DNA of 33,956 nt from Gallionella sp. (GCA_025350705.1 JANXXH010000024.1:1-33956), one strand, 5' to 3'; positions 6,550 to 14,822 are shown, counted from the stretch's first letter. Translations and numbers: made by a program. The notes: generated by a model not told the origin, from the sequence alone.

Positions 6550-7590
6550 CTAGCCCACCGCCACACGCGGCGCACCCTGCTTCATCGTGCCGATCACCGT
6601 AGCCTGCGCAAATCCGGCATTCCTGAAAGCAGACAACACTTGATCAACTGAACTCGGCGCAACAGCTACCAATAGACCTCCGCTGGTTTGCGCATCGGCC
6701 AGCACACGGCGCTGCCAATTTTCCATGTGCGCAGCGAAATCCACTTCATGCCCGTAGCTGGCCAGATTGCGGTCTATCGCGCCGGGGCCGTAGCCTTGCT
6801 GCGCCAGCGGCAATGCCTCGGACAGGATCGGTATCTGGTCGAACTTAAGCTCTGCACCGAGATGTGAGCCCCGGCACATCTCCAGCAGATGGCCGAGCAA
6901 ACCGAATCCGGTCACATCGGTCAGCGCATGCACGGCTTTCAGACCGGACAATTCGCTGCCCACTGTATTGAGTTTGGTGGTGGTGGCGATCATCTGCGCA
7001 TATCCATCGGCAGACAGCACACCCTTCTTCAGCGCTTGCGCCAGCACGCCTATGCCCAGACCCTTGCCGAGGATCAGCACGTCGCCCGCATGCGCACCGA
7101 CGTTCTTCTTGAGTTTGTCAGGATGGACGATGCCGATCGCGACCAGCCCGTAGATCGGCTCGATGGAATCGATCGAGTGCCCGCCAGCCAGCGGGATCCC
7201 GGCTGCCTGGCACACCGATTCGCCGCCTTGCAGGATCGCGCGTATGGTTTCGACCGGCAGCTTGCTGATCGGCATGCCGACGATCGCCAGCGCCATGATG
7301 GGCGTGCCACCCATCGCGTACACATCGGATAGCGCGTTGGTCGCGGCAATGCGCCCGAAGTCGAACGGGTCGTCGACGATGGGCATGAAAAAATCGGTGG
7401 TCGCGATGATCGCCTGTTGGTCATTCAGGTAATACACCGCCGCATCGTCGCTGGTTTCCGTGCCGACCAGCAGGTTAGCATAGGGCAGCTTTTCTTTTGC
7501 TACGCCTAAAATCTCCTGCAACAAGGCAGGCGCTATTTTGCAGCCGCAGCCGCCGCCATGCGACAATTGGGTTAATTTAATCTCTGACAT
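6550..7590 (-). CDS. selD: Selenide, water dikinase (selenophosphate synthetase)
   Basis: A 346-residue SelD that makes selenophosphate from selenide and ATP in the cytoplasm. The N-terminal glycine-rich loop HGGGCGCK carries Cys15 and Lys18, equivalent to the essential Cys17 and Lys20 of E. coli. Cys15 is an ordinary cysteine codon, so no selenocysteine readthrough is needed. DDAAVYYL, TTDFFMPIVDDPFDFGRIAATNALSD and LTDVTGFGLLGH are typical AIRS/PurM-fold ATP-binding motifs. AGGAA upstream supports ATG 7590. It is transcribed divergently from mnmH, which consumes its product, with only 19 bases between the starts. Confidence 0.96.
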   Translation of the reverse strand: MSEIKLTQLSHGGGCGCKIAPALLQEILGVAKEKLPYANLLVGTETSDDAAVYYLNDQQAIIATTDFFMPIVDDPFDFGRIAATNALSDVYAMGGTPIMALAIVGMPISKLPVETIRAILQGGESVCQAAGIPLAGGHSIDSIEPIYGLVAIGIVHPDKLKKNVGAHAGDVLILGKGLGIGVLAQALKKGVLSADGYAQMIATTTKLNTVGSELSGLKAVHALTDVTGFGLLGHLLEMCRGSHLGAELKFDQIPILSEALPLAQQGYGPGAIDRNLASYGHEVDFAAHMENWQRRVLADAQTSGGLLVAVAPSSVDQVLSAFRNAGFAQATVIGTMKQGAPRVAVG

Positions 7591-7609
7591 TATCGGGTTC
7601 CTAATCTAG

Positions 7610-8659
7610 ATGCTGTTCAAAACCGCAAACCTATCACAGCTACCCCAATTTGACGAAATTATCGACGTGCGCACCCCGGCGGAATTCGCCGAGGATCACA
7701 TTCCCGGCGCGATCAATTGCCCGGTGCTCTCCGACGAGGAACGCGTCATAGTTGGTACGCTATACAAACAAGTATCACCATTCGAGGCACGCAAAGTCGG
7801 CGCGGCGATGATAGCAAATAATATCGCGCATCATCTGGAGACGAGCTTTCGCGACCATCCCAAGTCGTGGCGCCCGCTGGTCTACTGCTGGCGCGGCGGG
7901 CAGCGCAGCGGCGCGATGAGCATCGTCCTCGCGCAAATAGGTTGGGCCCCACACAAGCTGGAAGGAGGCTACAAGACTTACCGGCGCGACGTGCTGGAAA
8001 GACTGGAAGCCTTGCCGCAGAACTTTAAATTTCGCGTGGTCTGCGGCCCGACCGGCTCAGGCAAGAGCCGCTTGCTCGCCGCCCTGGCAAGTTGCGGCCA
8101 TCCCAACAACAAACATCAAGTGCTTGATCTGGAAATGCTGGCGCAACATCGCGGCTCGGTGCTGGGCAGGTTGCCTGATCAACCGCAACCTTCGCAGAAA
8201 TGGTTCGATAGTGAGCTGTTGCAAAATTTGCAAAGACTCGATCCCTCACGCCCGGTATTTGTTGAAGCCGAGAGCAGCAAGATCGGCCTGATCACCCTGC
8301 CCCCGGCGCTGATCACCGCGATGCACGCCAGCCCGTGTCTGCTGGTTGAAACGCCGCTAACCACACGCGTCGCCGGACTGCTGGAAGATTATCGTCACTA
8401 CACCGAGAATCCGGAAATTTTTATCGAACATCTCAAACCCCTGTATCGCTTTCACGGTGCGAAACAATTGGATCACTGGAGCGCGATGATACGTGCCGGA
8501 GAATTTTCCACGATGGTCGGGGAGCTACTCATGCTGCACTACGACCCCAGCTACTTCCGCGCCACATCCAAAAACTATCCGAATCTCGACAAGGCGCAGC
8601 GTGTATCGCTGGAAGATTTGTCGGAGGATGCGCTGAGGAAAGTAGCAGCGACACTCTGA
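7610..8659 (+). CDS. mnmH: tRNA 2-selenouridine synthase MnmH/SelU
   Basis: A 349-residue enzyme that converts 2-thiouridine at wobble position 34 of certain tRNAs into 2-selenouridine via a geranylated intermediate. The N-terminal rhodanese domain (about 1-125) carries catalytic Cys93 in YCWRGGQRS. The C-terminal P-loop domain has GPTGSGKS at 146-153. Length and both domains match the family. The selenium donor comes from SelD, encoded head to head. No selA or selB is in the window, so the pair may serve only tRNA modification here. The Shine-Dalgarno sequence is weak. Confidence 0.95.
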   Translation: MLFKTANLSQLPQFDEIIDVRTPAEFAEDHIPGAINCPVLSDEERVIVGTLYKQVSPFEARKVGAAMIANNIAHHLETSFRDHPKSWRPLVYCWRGGQRSGAMSIVLAQIGWAPHKLEGGYKTYRRDVLERLEALPQNFKFRVVCGPTGSGKSRLLAALASCGHPNNKHQVLDLEMLAQHRGSVLGRLPDQPQPSQKWFDSELLQNLQRLDPSRPVFVEAESSKIGLITLPPALITAMHASPCLLVETPLTTRVAGLLEDYRHYTENPEIFIEHLKPLYRFHGAKQLDHWSAMIRAGEFSTMVGELLMLHYDPSYFRATSKNYPNLDKAQRVSLEDLSEDALRKVAATL

Positions 8660-8671
8660 TATAACATCATC

Positions 8672-8715
8672 GTAGGGTGCGCTCTGCGCACCATGGTGCG
8701 TAAAACGCACCCTAC
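8672..8715. repeat. Dispersed hairpin repeat, GTAGGGTG family
   Basis: GTAGGGTGCG (8672-8681) and CGCACCCTAC (8706-8715) are perfect inverted arms enclosing the 14-base palindrome CGCACCATGGTGCG (8687-8700). The ends match those of the element between umuD and umuC. It lies just after mnmH and may also act as a 3' mRNA stem. Confidence 0.7.
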
Positions 8716-8751
8716 ACCCGAGGACGCGCTGAAAGAAGTTGCGAAGAAATT

Positions 8752-8809
8752 GTAGGAGCCGGCCATGCCCGCGAATGGGATAAAAATCGCGGGCATGGCC
8801 CGCTCCTAC
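8752..8809. repeat. REP-like hairpin, GTAGGAGC family, copy 1
   Basis: The 23-base arms at 8752-8774 and 8787-8809 are inverted copies at 22 of 23 positions (GTAGGAGC...GCTCCTAC with a CCATGCCCGCGA core). A second copy occurs at 18149-18203. It sits at the 3' end of the dioxygenase gene, between it and the convergent mnmH. Confidence 0.82.
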
Positions 8810-9591
8810 ACAGAATCAAACACCCAAGCATCCATCGCCAGCATCCCATAGGTCATCACCTGATTCAGCCGCACTGCACCTTCGAACTTGTTCGCCGCTC
8901 CCAGCGCCACGAATAGCGGCAACAGGTGTTCATCGGTGGGATGGTTCTGCACCGCATGCGGAGCTTGCGTGCGGTACGCGCTGAGCGCGTCGATATCCCC
9001 AGCTTCGATCTTCTCCGCGATCCATTCGCAAAACTCCGTCACCCACACCGGCGCAGGCTCACCCTGCGGATGTTTGAATATCGCGCGCAGATTGTGCGTG
9101 ATCGAACCACTGCCAACGATCAGCACGCCCTGCTCGCGCAACGGGCGCAATGCACGACCCAGTGCGATGTGCCATGCCGGGTCTTTGTTCGATTGCAACG
9201 AAAGTTGCGCTACCGGGATATCGGCTGTCGGATACATCAAACTTAACGGCACCCATGCACCGTGATCCAGCCCGCGCGTGTCGTCCAAATGCACGGGTAT
9301 CGCTGCCTGTTGCAACGCGAGCACGACAGACTGCGCCATCTGAGGTGCGCCGGGTGCGGGATATTGCAGCTTGTAGAGTTCAGTCGGAAAACCGTAAAAG
9401 TCATGGATGGTTTCTGGTTGTACAGCACAGCTGACGGTCGGGACAGGCGTATCCCAATGCGCCGAGATCATCAAGATCGCGGAAGGCTTGGGCAATTGCT
9501 CGCCCAGCTTGCGCCACGCTGCACCGGTTTCTCCGGGCTCGATAGGCAGCGTGGGTGCGCCATGTGAAACGAAGAGGACAGGCATTTTCAT
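8806..9591 (-). CDS. ygiD: DODA-type extradiol aromatic-ring dioxygenase
   Basis: A 261-residue LigB-superfamily protein closest to YgiD / 4,5-DOPA dioxygenase. Putative Fe/Zn ligands are H10 (SHGAP), H45 (SAHWD) and H222 (TDEHLLP), with H110 (GLDHGAW) and H166 (SITHN) as further conserved active-site histidines. Family enzymes cleave catechol-type rings such as L-DOPA; the physiological substrate in bacteria is mostly unclear. Length is standard. The 3' end overlaps the outer edge of a REP-like hairpin by four bases. No pathway partner is adjacent. Confidence 0.87.
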   Translation of the reverse strand: MKMPVLFVSHGAPTLPIEPGETGAAWRKLGEQLPKPSAILMISAHWDTPVPTVSCAVQPETIHDFYGFPTELYKLQYPAPGAPQMAQSVVLALQQAAIPVHLDDTRGLDHGAWVPLSLMYPTADIPVAQLSLQSNKDPAWHIALGRALRPLREQGVLIVGSGSITHNLRAIFKHPQGEPAPVWVTEFCEWIAEKIEAGDIDALSAYRTQAPHAVQNHPTDEHLLPLFVALGAANKFEGAVRLNQVMTYGMLAMDAWVFDSV

Positions 9592-9700
9592 AAATCAAAT
9601 AATACCCCTATCCGCTACAGCTTGAAACCATGATACGTGTACTTGGCATCTGGACTAAAATATCGAACTACTCAGCAGCAATAATTTACGCGAGGCAAAC

Positions 9701-10735
9701 ATGGAACTCAGACAATTAGGTGCTAGCGATCTGCGAGTGTCTTCATTGTGCTTGGGCACAATGACCTTCGGTGAACAGAACAGCGAAACGGAAGCCCACG
9801 CGCAGCTCGATCTTGCGATATCTCGTGGCGTGAACTTCATTGATGCCGCCGAGATGTATCCAGTTCCGCCGCGTGCAGAAACACAAGGGCGCACCGAGAG
9901 TTATATTGGCTCATGGCTGAAGAAACAACGACGCGACCAAGTGATCGTCGCGACCAAGATCGCCGGGCCATCGCGCGGCTTTGCCTGGATACGCAACAGC
10001 CCGCGCATCAACCGCGAACACCTCAATGCCGCAATAGACGGCAGCCTTAAACGGTTGCAGACCGACTACGTCGATCTCTATCAGATCCATTGGCCGGATC
10101 GTTATGTGCCGATGTTCGGCGGAACCAGTTATGACGTTGCACAGGAACACGACACTGTACCCATCGCCGAGCAACTGCAAGAACTGGCGGATTTAATCAA
10201 GGCCGGAAAGGTGCGCCACATAGGGCTGAGCAACGAGACGCCGTGGGGCGTGAGCGAGTTCGTAAAATGTGCGGAACAACTCGGACTGCCGAAAATCATC
10301 ACGGTGCAAAACGCCTATCACCTGATGAACCGCAGCTTCGAAACCGGGCTGGCAGAAGTCTGTCACCACCTGCATGTCGGGTTGTTGGCGTATAGCCCGC
10401 TGGCGTTCGGCTGGCTTACCGGGAAATACCTCGCTGACCCGAAAGCCAAAGGTCGCATCACCTTGTTCCCCGGCTTCGGGCAGCGCTACGCAAAACCCAA
10501 CGTACCTGCTGCAAGCAAAGAATATGTGCGCATCGCACAAGAAGCCGGACTGACTCCGGCAACGATGGCCTTGGCCTTCTCACGCACCCGCTGGTTCAAC
10601 AGCAGCGTGATACTCGGCGCCACGAATCTGAATCAGTTGAAAGAAAATCTGGATAGCGCCGAGGTGATGCTATCGGCAGAGGTGCTGGAGAAAATCGAGG
10701 TTGTGCATAAGGTGTATCCGAATCCAGCGCCTTAA
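9701..10735 (+). CDS. Aldo/keto reductase, Tas-like
   Basis: A 344-residue NADP-dependent aldo/keto reductase resembling E. coli Tas. The catalytic tetrad is visible as D48, Y53, K86 and H130 (FIDAAEMYP, VATKIAG, DLYQIHWPD), in a TIM-barrel of usual length. GARCs typical of family members reduce aldehydes or ketones; the substrate is unknown. GAGG upstream of ATG 9701 fits a ribosome binding site. Its stop overlaps by four bases the stop of the convergent VOC gene. A diverged copy of its last 38 codons lies 0.95 kb downstream, so a paralog once stood nearby. Confidence 0.92.
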   Translation: MELRQLGASDLRVSSLCLGTMTFGEQNSETEAHAQLDLAISRGVNFIDAAEMYPVPPRAETQGRTESYIGSWLKKQRRDQVIVATKIAGPSRGFAWIRNSPRINREHLNAAIDGSLKRLQTDYVDLYQIHWPDRYVPMFGGTSYDVAQEHDTVPIAEQLQELADLIKAGKVRHIGLSNETPWGVSEFVKCAEQLGLPKIITVQNAYHLMNRSFETGLAEVCHHLHVGLLAYSPLAFGWLTGKYLADPKAKGRITLFPGFGQRYAKPNVPAASKEYVRIAQEAGLTPATMALAFSRTRWFNSSVILGATNLNQLKENLDSAEVMLSAEVLEKIEVVHKVYPNPAP

Positions 10736-11103
10736 TTCGATGCAATGAACTCCAACGCGTTCTGATCCGGATCGCGGCAGAACAAAGCGCGGCGACCGGA
10801 TTTGCTGTGGGTATAAGCAACTCCCGCGTGGTCTAATCGCTCCATCAACTTCGCAAGATCGGATACCGCCAGCGCGACGTGGCGGTCACGTCCACCGTGA
10901 GCTGGACGTTGCAAGCCGGCTTCCGGATTGGGTAGCAACATCAAATGCATCTGCTGCTTATCAGCCACGTCATACCACGCACCGTCATAACTCATCGCTG
11001 GGCGATTCGGGTCAGGTTTTAAGCCGAGTATGCCTTCGTAAAAAGCGCGCGCCGTGGCCAGGTCAGTGGTCAGAAAGGTGGCGTGAAGTATTCCGGTAAT
11101 CAT
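10732..11103 (-). CDS. VOC-superfamily (glyoxalase/bleomycin-resistance fold) protein
   Basis: A 123-residue vicinal-oxygen-chelate protein with two beta-alpha-beta-beta-beta modules. ILHATFLTTDLATARAFYEGILGL forms the first module. DRHVALAVSDLAKLMERLDHAGV and FCRDPDQNALEFI form the second; H, E residues typical of metal ligands are present in HVALAV and LEFI. Function could be a dioxygenase, isomerase or resistance protein. The start is set at 11103 because a perfect AGGAGG lies just upstream; an in-frame ATG six codons earlier has none. Confidence 0.82.
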   Translation of the reverse strand: MITGILHATFLTTDLATARAFYEGILGLKPDPNRPAMSYDGAWYDVADKQQMHLMLLPNPEAGLQRPAHGGRDRHVALAVSDLAKLMERLDHAGVAYTHSKSGRRALFCRDPDQNALEFIASN

Positions 11104-11121
11104 AATTTCCTCCTGGCCCAT

Positions 11122-11176
11122 GTAGGGCGGAACGCTTGCGGTTCCACTGAATGTACTTCTATCCCGCCGAACCTAC
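11122..11176. repeat. Degenerate dispersed hairpin, GTAGG...CCTAC
   Basis: GTAGG (11122-11126) and CCTAC (11172-11176) bracket an inner GGAAC...GTTCC hairpin and GCGG/CCGCC segments. Pairing is imperfect, so this looks like a decayed member of the family seen at 3179 and 8672. Nothing else is evident in 11177-11350. Confidence 0.4.
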
Positions 11177-11366
11177 AACGGTCTTGGCGAATATTGGCGA
11201 ATTGCGGAGTAGCAGCACTTGCGAATTTGACGTTCTTTTAATCAGGCTGTGTGCGCCGCCGCACATACGCGGGTGATGAAATGCCATAAGCTCATTAACT
11301 ATCAGGGTGGCAAATAAAATTTCGGTGAAAAAACCGGAATACAACTGAAGAAGAAGGAGATATATC

Positions 11367-11594
11367 ATGGGTAGCGCGATGAATATGAGCAACTACGAAA
11401 TTGAAATCGATTTGATGGAGGAAGATGAAGAGTACAGCGATGAGATCATGTGCACCGGTTGGAATCCTGATGTTGACTTGGTGTGCCAGCAACTACAGCT
11501 TGTTTCGGCTAGCGAAGAGGTGACCACGTCGGCTCACAACACGACAGTAATTTCGGACCTGTTGCTGAGAAGGACGTATTCCTATCAATACTGA
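11367..11594 (+). CDS. Unknown acidic 75-residue small protein
   Basis: The N-terminal half is strongly acidic (EIEIDLMEEDEEYSDEI), followed by CTGWNPDVDLVC with two cysteines, a Ser/Thr-rich stretch and a basic-aromatic tail (LLLRRTYSYQY). There is no signal peptide, membrane span or recognised domain. The gene is supported by an unusually strong ribosome binding site, AAGAAGGAGATATA, ending a few bases before ATG 11367; this is the same core string as the T7 gene 10 leader. It stands alone between the divergent VOC gene and an aldo/keto reductase remnant. The 3' flank (11595-11679) holds an imperfect GC-rich inverted repeat. Function is not assigned. Confidence 0.6.
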   Translation: MGSAMNMSNYEIEIDLMEEDEEYSDEIMCTGWNPDVDLVCQQLQLVSASEEVTTSAHNTTVISDLLLRRTYSYQY

Positions 11595-11679
11595 TTTCGC
11601 GGCAACGCGCGTAAGGCGGATGAGCCGTAGGCGTTATCCACCGAATGAATCTCCACACACATCTTTTGACGGATTCCGC

Positions 11680-11796
11680 GCAACGAATTTGCATCAGTTG
11701 AAAGAAAATCTGGACAGCGCCGAGGTAGTATTATCGGCAGAAATGCTGGAACAAATTGAGGCAGTACATAAATTGTATCCAAATCCGGCACCGTGA
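11680..11796 (+). pseudogene. 3' remnant of an aldo/keto reductase gene
   Basis: An open 38-codon stretch ending in TGA at 11794-11796 encodes ATNLHQLKENLDSAEV...HKLYPNPAP. It matches the last 38 residues of the intact reductase at 9701-10735 except at six positions; by hand count the DNA differs at about 20 of 112 positions, mostly silent. No start codon or upstream homology remains. It is best read as the end of a lost paralog. The following 11797-11950 holds no gene. Confidence 0.85.
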
Positions 11797-11954
11797 TGCC
11801 AAGTTAAAACTCTTCGAACATCGACTATTGCCATGGACTCATGGGAATCGCTCTCGACCACAATTGCATTATTAACCTGTTGAACCAAACCAATATTGTT
11901 GACCTGGTTTGGGCGAACTCTGAATATTAATACTCTCAAAATCCGGTAAACAAA

Positions 11955-11980
11955 AAGCCCGGCACTTTCGTGCCGGGCTT
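11955..11980 (-). terminator. Rho-independent terminator of the csp gene
   Basis: AAGCCCGGCAC and GTGCCGGGCTT form a perfect 11-bp stem with a GAAA loop on the minus strand, followed on that strand by TTTGTTT-type sequence. It lies 38 bases past the cold-shock gene stop. Confidence 0.88.
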
Positions 11981-12017
11981 CTTTGCCAACTCCCAATTAC
12001 ATATTGCTAAAGCCCGA

Positions 12018-12221
12018 TTAAGGGGCCTGGATGTTGGAAGCTTGCTTGCCCTTAGGGCCTTGTGTTACTTCAAAGGTGACCTTCTGGCCTTCTTTGAGTG
12101 ATTTGAAACCGCTCATATTGATCGCGGAAAAGTGCGCGAACAAATCTTCGCTGCCATCATCGGGAGTGACGAAACCAAAACCCTTTGAGTCGTTGAACCA
12201 TTTAACTGTACCTGTTGCCAT
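12018..12221 (-). CDS. CspA-family cold-shock protein
   Basis: A 67-residue single cold-shock domain. RNP1 (KGFGFV) and RNP2 (LFAHF) are intact, and the protein opens with the family hallmark GTVKWFND. Such proteins bind single-stranded RNA or DNA and melt mRNA structure during cold shock or growth transitions. TAGGAGAT precedes the ATG. A terminator follows, so it is monocistronic. The leader carries a hairpin-plus-U-run and a duplicated ribosome-binding-site segment, which suggests post-transcriptional control. Confidence 0.95.
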   Translation of the reverse strand: MATGTVKWFNDSKGFGFVTPDDGSEDLFAHFSAINMSGFKSLKEGQKVTFEVTQGPKGKQASNIQAP

Positions 12222-12229
12222 GTGCCTAT

Positions 12230-12277
12230 CTCCTACTTAAAAAAACGGCTCCTACTAAAAAAACGGGGGAAACCCCG
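12230..12277 (-). promoter_or_regulatory. csp leader: tandem RBS repeat and attenuator-like hairpin
   Basis: Reading the minus strand, CGGGG-TTTC-CCCCG (12264-12277) forms a short stem followed by seven T residues (12257-12263), like an intrinsic terminator. Then the segment CCGTTTTTTTAGTAGGAG occurs twice in tandem (12249-12266, then 12230-12248 with one extra A). The second copy provides the csp Shine-Dalgarno sequence. A weak promoter-like pair, TTGACG (12375-12380) and TACAAG (12351-12356), lies upstream. Confidence 0.55.
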
Positions 12278-12449
12278 CAAAACTATTTGAATCGAAGATT
12301 GCACATGGAAAACCAGTACTGCAAAAACTTTGAATCAAATACCAAGGTGTCTTGTACGCTGGTTTGGTAGGTATCGTCAAGGTAAATTAATGATAATTAC
12401 CAGAATCAGTTAAGATTTCAACATTGGCTTCTAAAAGTTTACTCGAGAT

Positions 12450-12770
12450 ATGGACGTTATAAGTTTACTTTTCCTGCTATTGCTGGCCGTGCTGGGGTGG
12501 TTCTGGTTCGACAGCATGCATGCACTCGAGATCGCCCGGAATGCGGGCAAGCGCGCCTGCGTCGATGCGAATGTACAATTTCTCGATGACACAGTAGCCA
12601 GCGTCGCACTTGCACTGGTGCGTGACAAGTCGGGGCGCAGGGTATTGCGCCGCACTTACCGATTTGAATTCAGCGAAACCGGCAACACGCGGCTTGAAGG
12701 CCAGTTGATCTTGCTGGGCGACAGAATCGAGTCGGTGACGATGGAGCCCTATCAGGTGATGCCATTATGA
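12450..12770 (+). CDS. DUF3301 family protein
   Basis: A 106-residue protein with one N-terminal hydrophobic helix (about residues 4-20, LLFLLLLAVLGWFWF) followed by a soluble basic domain. HALEIARNAGKRACVDANVQFLDDTVA and RTYRFEFSETGNTR are the conserved DUF3301 segments. The family is common in beta- and gammaproteobacteria and has no known function. It is probably anchored in the inner membrane. It is convergent with htpG. Confidence 0.85.
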   Translation: MDVISLLFLLLLAVLGWFWFDSMHALEIARNAGKRACVDANVQFLDDTVASVALALVRDKSGRRVLRRTYRFEFSETGNTRLEGQLILLGDRIESVTMEPYQVMPL

Positions 12771-12787
12771 ATTGCGAAGGGTCCTGG

Positions 12788-12819
12788 GAAGTTAAGCACT
12801 TCTCAAAGTGCGTAACTTC
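12788..12819. terminator. Terminator-like stem between DUF3301 gene and htpG
   Basis: GAAGTTAAGCACTT and AAGTGCGTAACTTC form a 14-bp stem with one mismatch and a CTCA loop, followed by TTGTTCT on the plus strand. It lies between two convergent genes and could serve both. Confidence 0.55.
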
Positions 12820-12852
12820 TTGTTCTGACTTTCCGCATTGCGGCACTGTTGT

Positions 12853-14754
12853 TCAACCGCGCATCTCAAGCATCAGATGATTCACTCGTTTAACAAAGCC
12901 AGCAGGATCGTCGAGTTGTCCGCCCTCTGACAGCAAGGCCTGGTCGAACAGCACGGCGGCCCAGTCATCGAAATACTTTTCTTCTTCCTTCAAACGCATC
13001 ACCACCGGATGAGTCGGGTTGATCTCCAGGATAGGAAGAGTCGATGGAGTCTTCTGTCCGGCAGCTTTAAGCATGCGCGCCATATTGCCGCCGATGTCGT
13101 GCTCGTCTGCAACCAGGCAGGCGGGTGAATCAGTCAGGCGATGCGTCACGCGAACTTCCTTGACGCGATTTTCCAATATCTTCTTGATCTTCCCGGTCAG
13201 TTCCTTGTGATCGCTGGCCTGCTTCTCCTGCTCCTGCTTCTCGGCTTCGTCTTCCAGCTTGCCCAAATCGAGTCCGCCTTTGGCCACTGAGACCAGCGAC
13301 TTTCCGTCGAACTCGGTCAACGAGCTCACCACCCATTCGTCGACACGATCACAGAGGAGCAGCACTTCGATGCCCTTCTTGCGGAACACTTCGAGATGCG
13401 GGCTGTTCTTGGCCGCATTGAAAGTCTCGGCGGTGATGTAGTAGATCATGTCCTGTCCATCTTTCATGCGACCGATGTAATCGGCCAGCGAGACTATCGC
13501 CGCATCGGTATCCGCATGGGTCGAGGCGAAGCGCAACAATCCGGCGATCTTATCCTTGTTGGCGAAATCTTCCGCAGCGCCCTCCTTCAGCACTTGGCCG
13601 AACTCGCCCCAGAATTTGGCGTACTTATCCTTGTCATTGCCCGCCATATCTTCCAGCATGCTCAACACCTTGTTGGTGCAACCCTTGCGTATCGCCTCGA
13701 TGTCTTTCGATTCCTGCAATATCTCGCGCGATACATTGAGCGGCAGATCGCTGGAATCAACGACTCCGCGCACGAAGCGCAGATAAGGCGGCAGCAATTG
13801 CTCTGCGTCATCCATGATGAACACGCGGCGCACATACAGCTTGATGCCGTGGCGGGCGTTGCGATCCCACATGTCGAACGGCGCACGAGCGGGGATATAG
13901 AGCAGTTGCGTGTATTCCTGGCGGCCTTCCACACGCGCATGCGTCCATGCCAGCGGGTCGTCGTAGTCATGGCCGACGTGCTTGTAGAACGCCTTGTACT
14001 CGTCGTCTGAAATTTCGCTCTTGGCACGCGCCCACAATGCGGAAGCCTGGTTGACGGTCTCGTCCTCGCCGGTGATGACCTGTCCGCCCTCCTTCCATTC
14101 CTCTTTCTTCATCATGATGGGCTGGACGATGTGATCGGAATATTTGTGGATGATGGAACGTATCTTGTGACCGCTGAGCAGATCGTCCTGATCGGCGCGC
14201 AGATGCAAGGTGATTTCCGTACCGCGCGCTGCCTTGTCCACCATCTCAATCGTGAACTCGCCGCCGCCGTCTGATTCCCAATGCACGCCCTGATCCGCCT
14301 GCTCTCCGGCGCGGCGCGTCGTGACAGCGACCTTATCGGCCACGATGAACGCGGAATAAAAGCCGACACCGAACTGGCCGATCAGATTCGCATCCTTCTG
14401 CTGATCCCCGCTCAGCTTGGTAAAGAATTCGCGCGTGCCGGATTTGGCGATCGTGCCCAGATTATTGATCACCTCGTCACGGCTCATGCCGATGCCGTTG
14501 TCACTGATCGTCAGCGTGCGGGCGGTTTTGTCATAGCTGATGCGTATTTGCAGATCAGAATCGCTCTCGAACAGCGTAGCATTGTGCAACGCCTCGAAGC
14601 GCAACTTGTCGCAAGCATCCGACGCATTGGAGACCAGCTCGCGCAGGAAAATCTCGCGGTTGGAATACAGCGAATGGATCATCAATTGCAGAAGTTGTTT
14701 GACTTCCGTCTGAAATCCCATCGTTTCGCGGTTGGCAGCAATATTTTCAGTCAT
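12853..14754 (-). CDS. htpG: HtpG, bacterial Hsp90 chaperone
   Basis: A 633-residue ATP-dependent cytosolic chaperone. The N-terminal GHKL ATPase domain shows [28 protein letters not shown] and GQFGVGFYS. The middle domain contains the catalytic-loop region around [16 protein letters not shown], and the C-terminal dimerisation domain follows. Length is normal and there is no MEEVD tail, as expected for bacteria. The start is set at ATG 14754, preceded by AGGGA; a 14-codon upstream extension lacks family homology. A good sigma-32 promoter lies 40-70 bases upstream, so it should be heat-inducible. Confidence 0.97.
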   Translation of the reverse strand: MTENIAANRETMGFQTEVKQLLQLMIHSLYSNREIFLRELVSNASDACDKLRFEALHNATLFESDSDLQIRISYDKTARTLTISDNGIGMSRDEVINNLGTIAKSGTREFFTKLSGDQQKDANLIGQFGVGFYSAFIVADKVAVTTRRAGEQADQGVHWESDGGGEFTIEMVDKAARGTEITLHLRADQDDLLSGHKIRSIIHKYSDHIVQPIMMKKEEWKEGGQVITGEDETVNQASALWARAKSEISDDEYKAFYKHVGHDYDDPLAWTHARVEGRQEYTQLLYIPARAPFDMWDRNARHGIKLYVRRVFIMDDAEQLLPPYLRFVRGVVDSSDLPLNVSREILQESKDIEAIRKGCTNKVLSMLEDMAGNDKDKYAKFWGEFGQVLKEGAAEDFANKDKIAGLLRFASTHADTDAAIVSLADYIGRMKDGQDMIYYITAETFNAAKNSPHLEVFRKKGIEVLLLCDRVDEWVVSSLTEFDGKSLVSVAKGGLDLGKLEDEAEKQEQEKQASDHKELTGKIKKILENRVKEVRVTHRLTDSPACLVADEHDIGGNMARMLKAAGQKTPSTLPILEINPTHPVVMRLKEEEKYFDDWAAVLFDQALLSEGGQLDDPAGFVKRVNHLMLEMRG

Positions 14755-14794
14755 ATGAATCCCTATCAGTACGTTTACAGATAACCCACAAGCC

Positions 14795-14822
14795 AAATGG
14801 CGTCTATATATGATATTTCAAG
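14795..14822 (-). promoter_or_regulatory. htpG: Sigma-32 heat-shock promoter of htpG
   Basis: On the minus strand CTTGAAA (14816-14822) is followed after 13 bases by CGCCATTT (14795-14802). This is a full -35 match and 7 of 8 at -10 to the established sigma-32 consensus CTTGAAA / CCCCATNT. Confidence 0.8.

Noticed and set aside
7530..7560. Selenocysteine in SelD
   Set aside because: The active-site position is encoded by a cysteine codon; there is no in-frame TGA.
11350..11380. Vector contamination suggested by the pET/T7-like ribosome binding site
   Set aside because: Only the short AAGGAGATATA core is shared. There is no T7 promoter, lac operator or tag, and the flanks are ordinary chromosome.
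11605..11643. Another GTAGG-family hairpin before the aldo/keto reductase remnant
   Set aside because: The GGATGAGC...GTTATCC pairing is too imperfect to call as a repeat copy.
13396..14010. Antisense open frame inside htpG
   Set aside because: htpG is unambiguous on the other strand and the antisense product has no family features.
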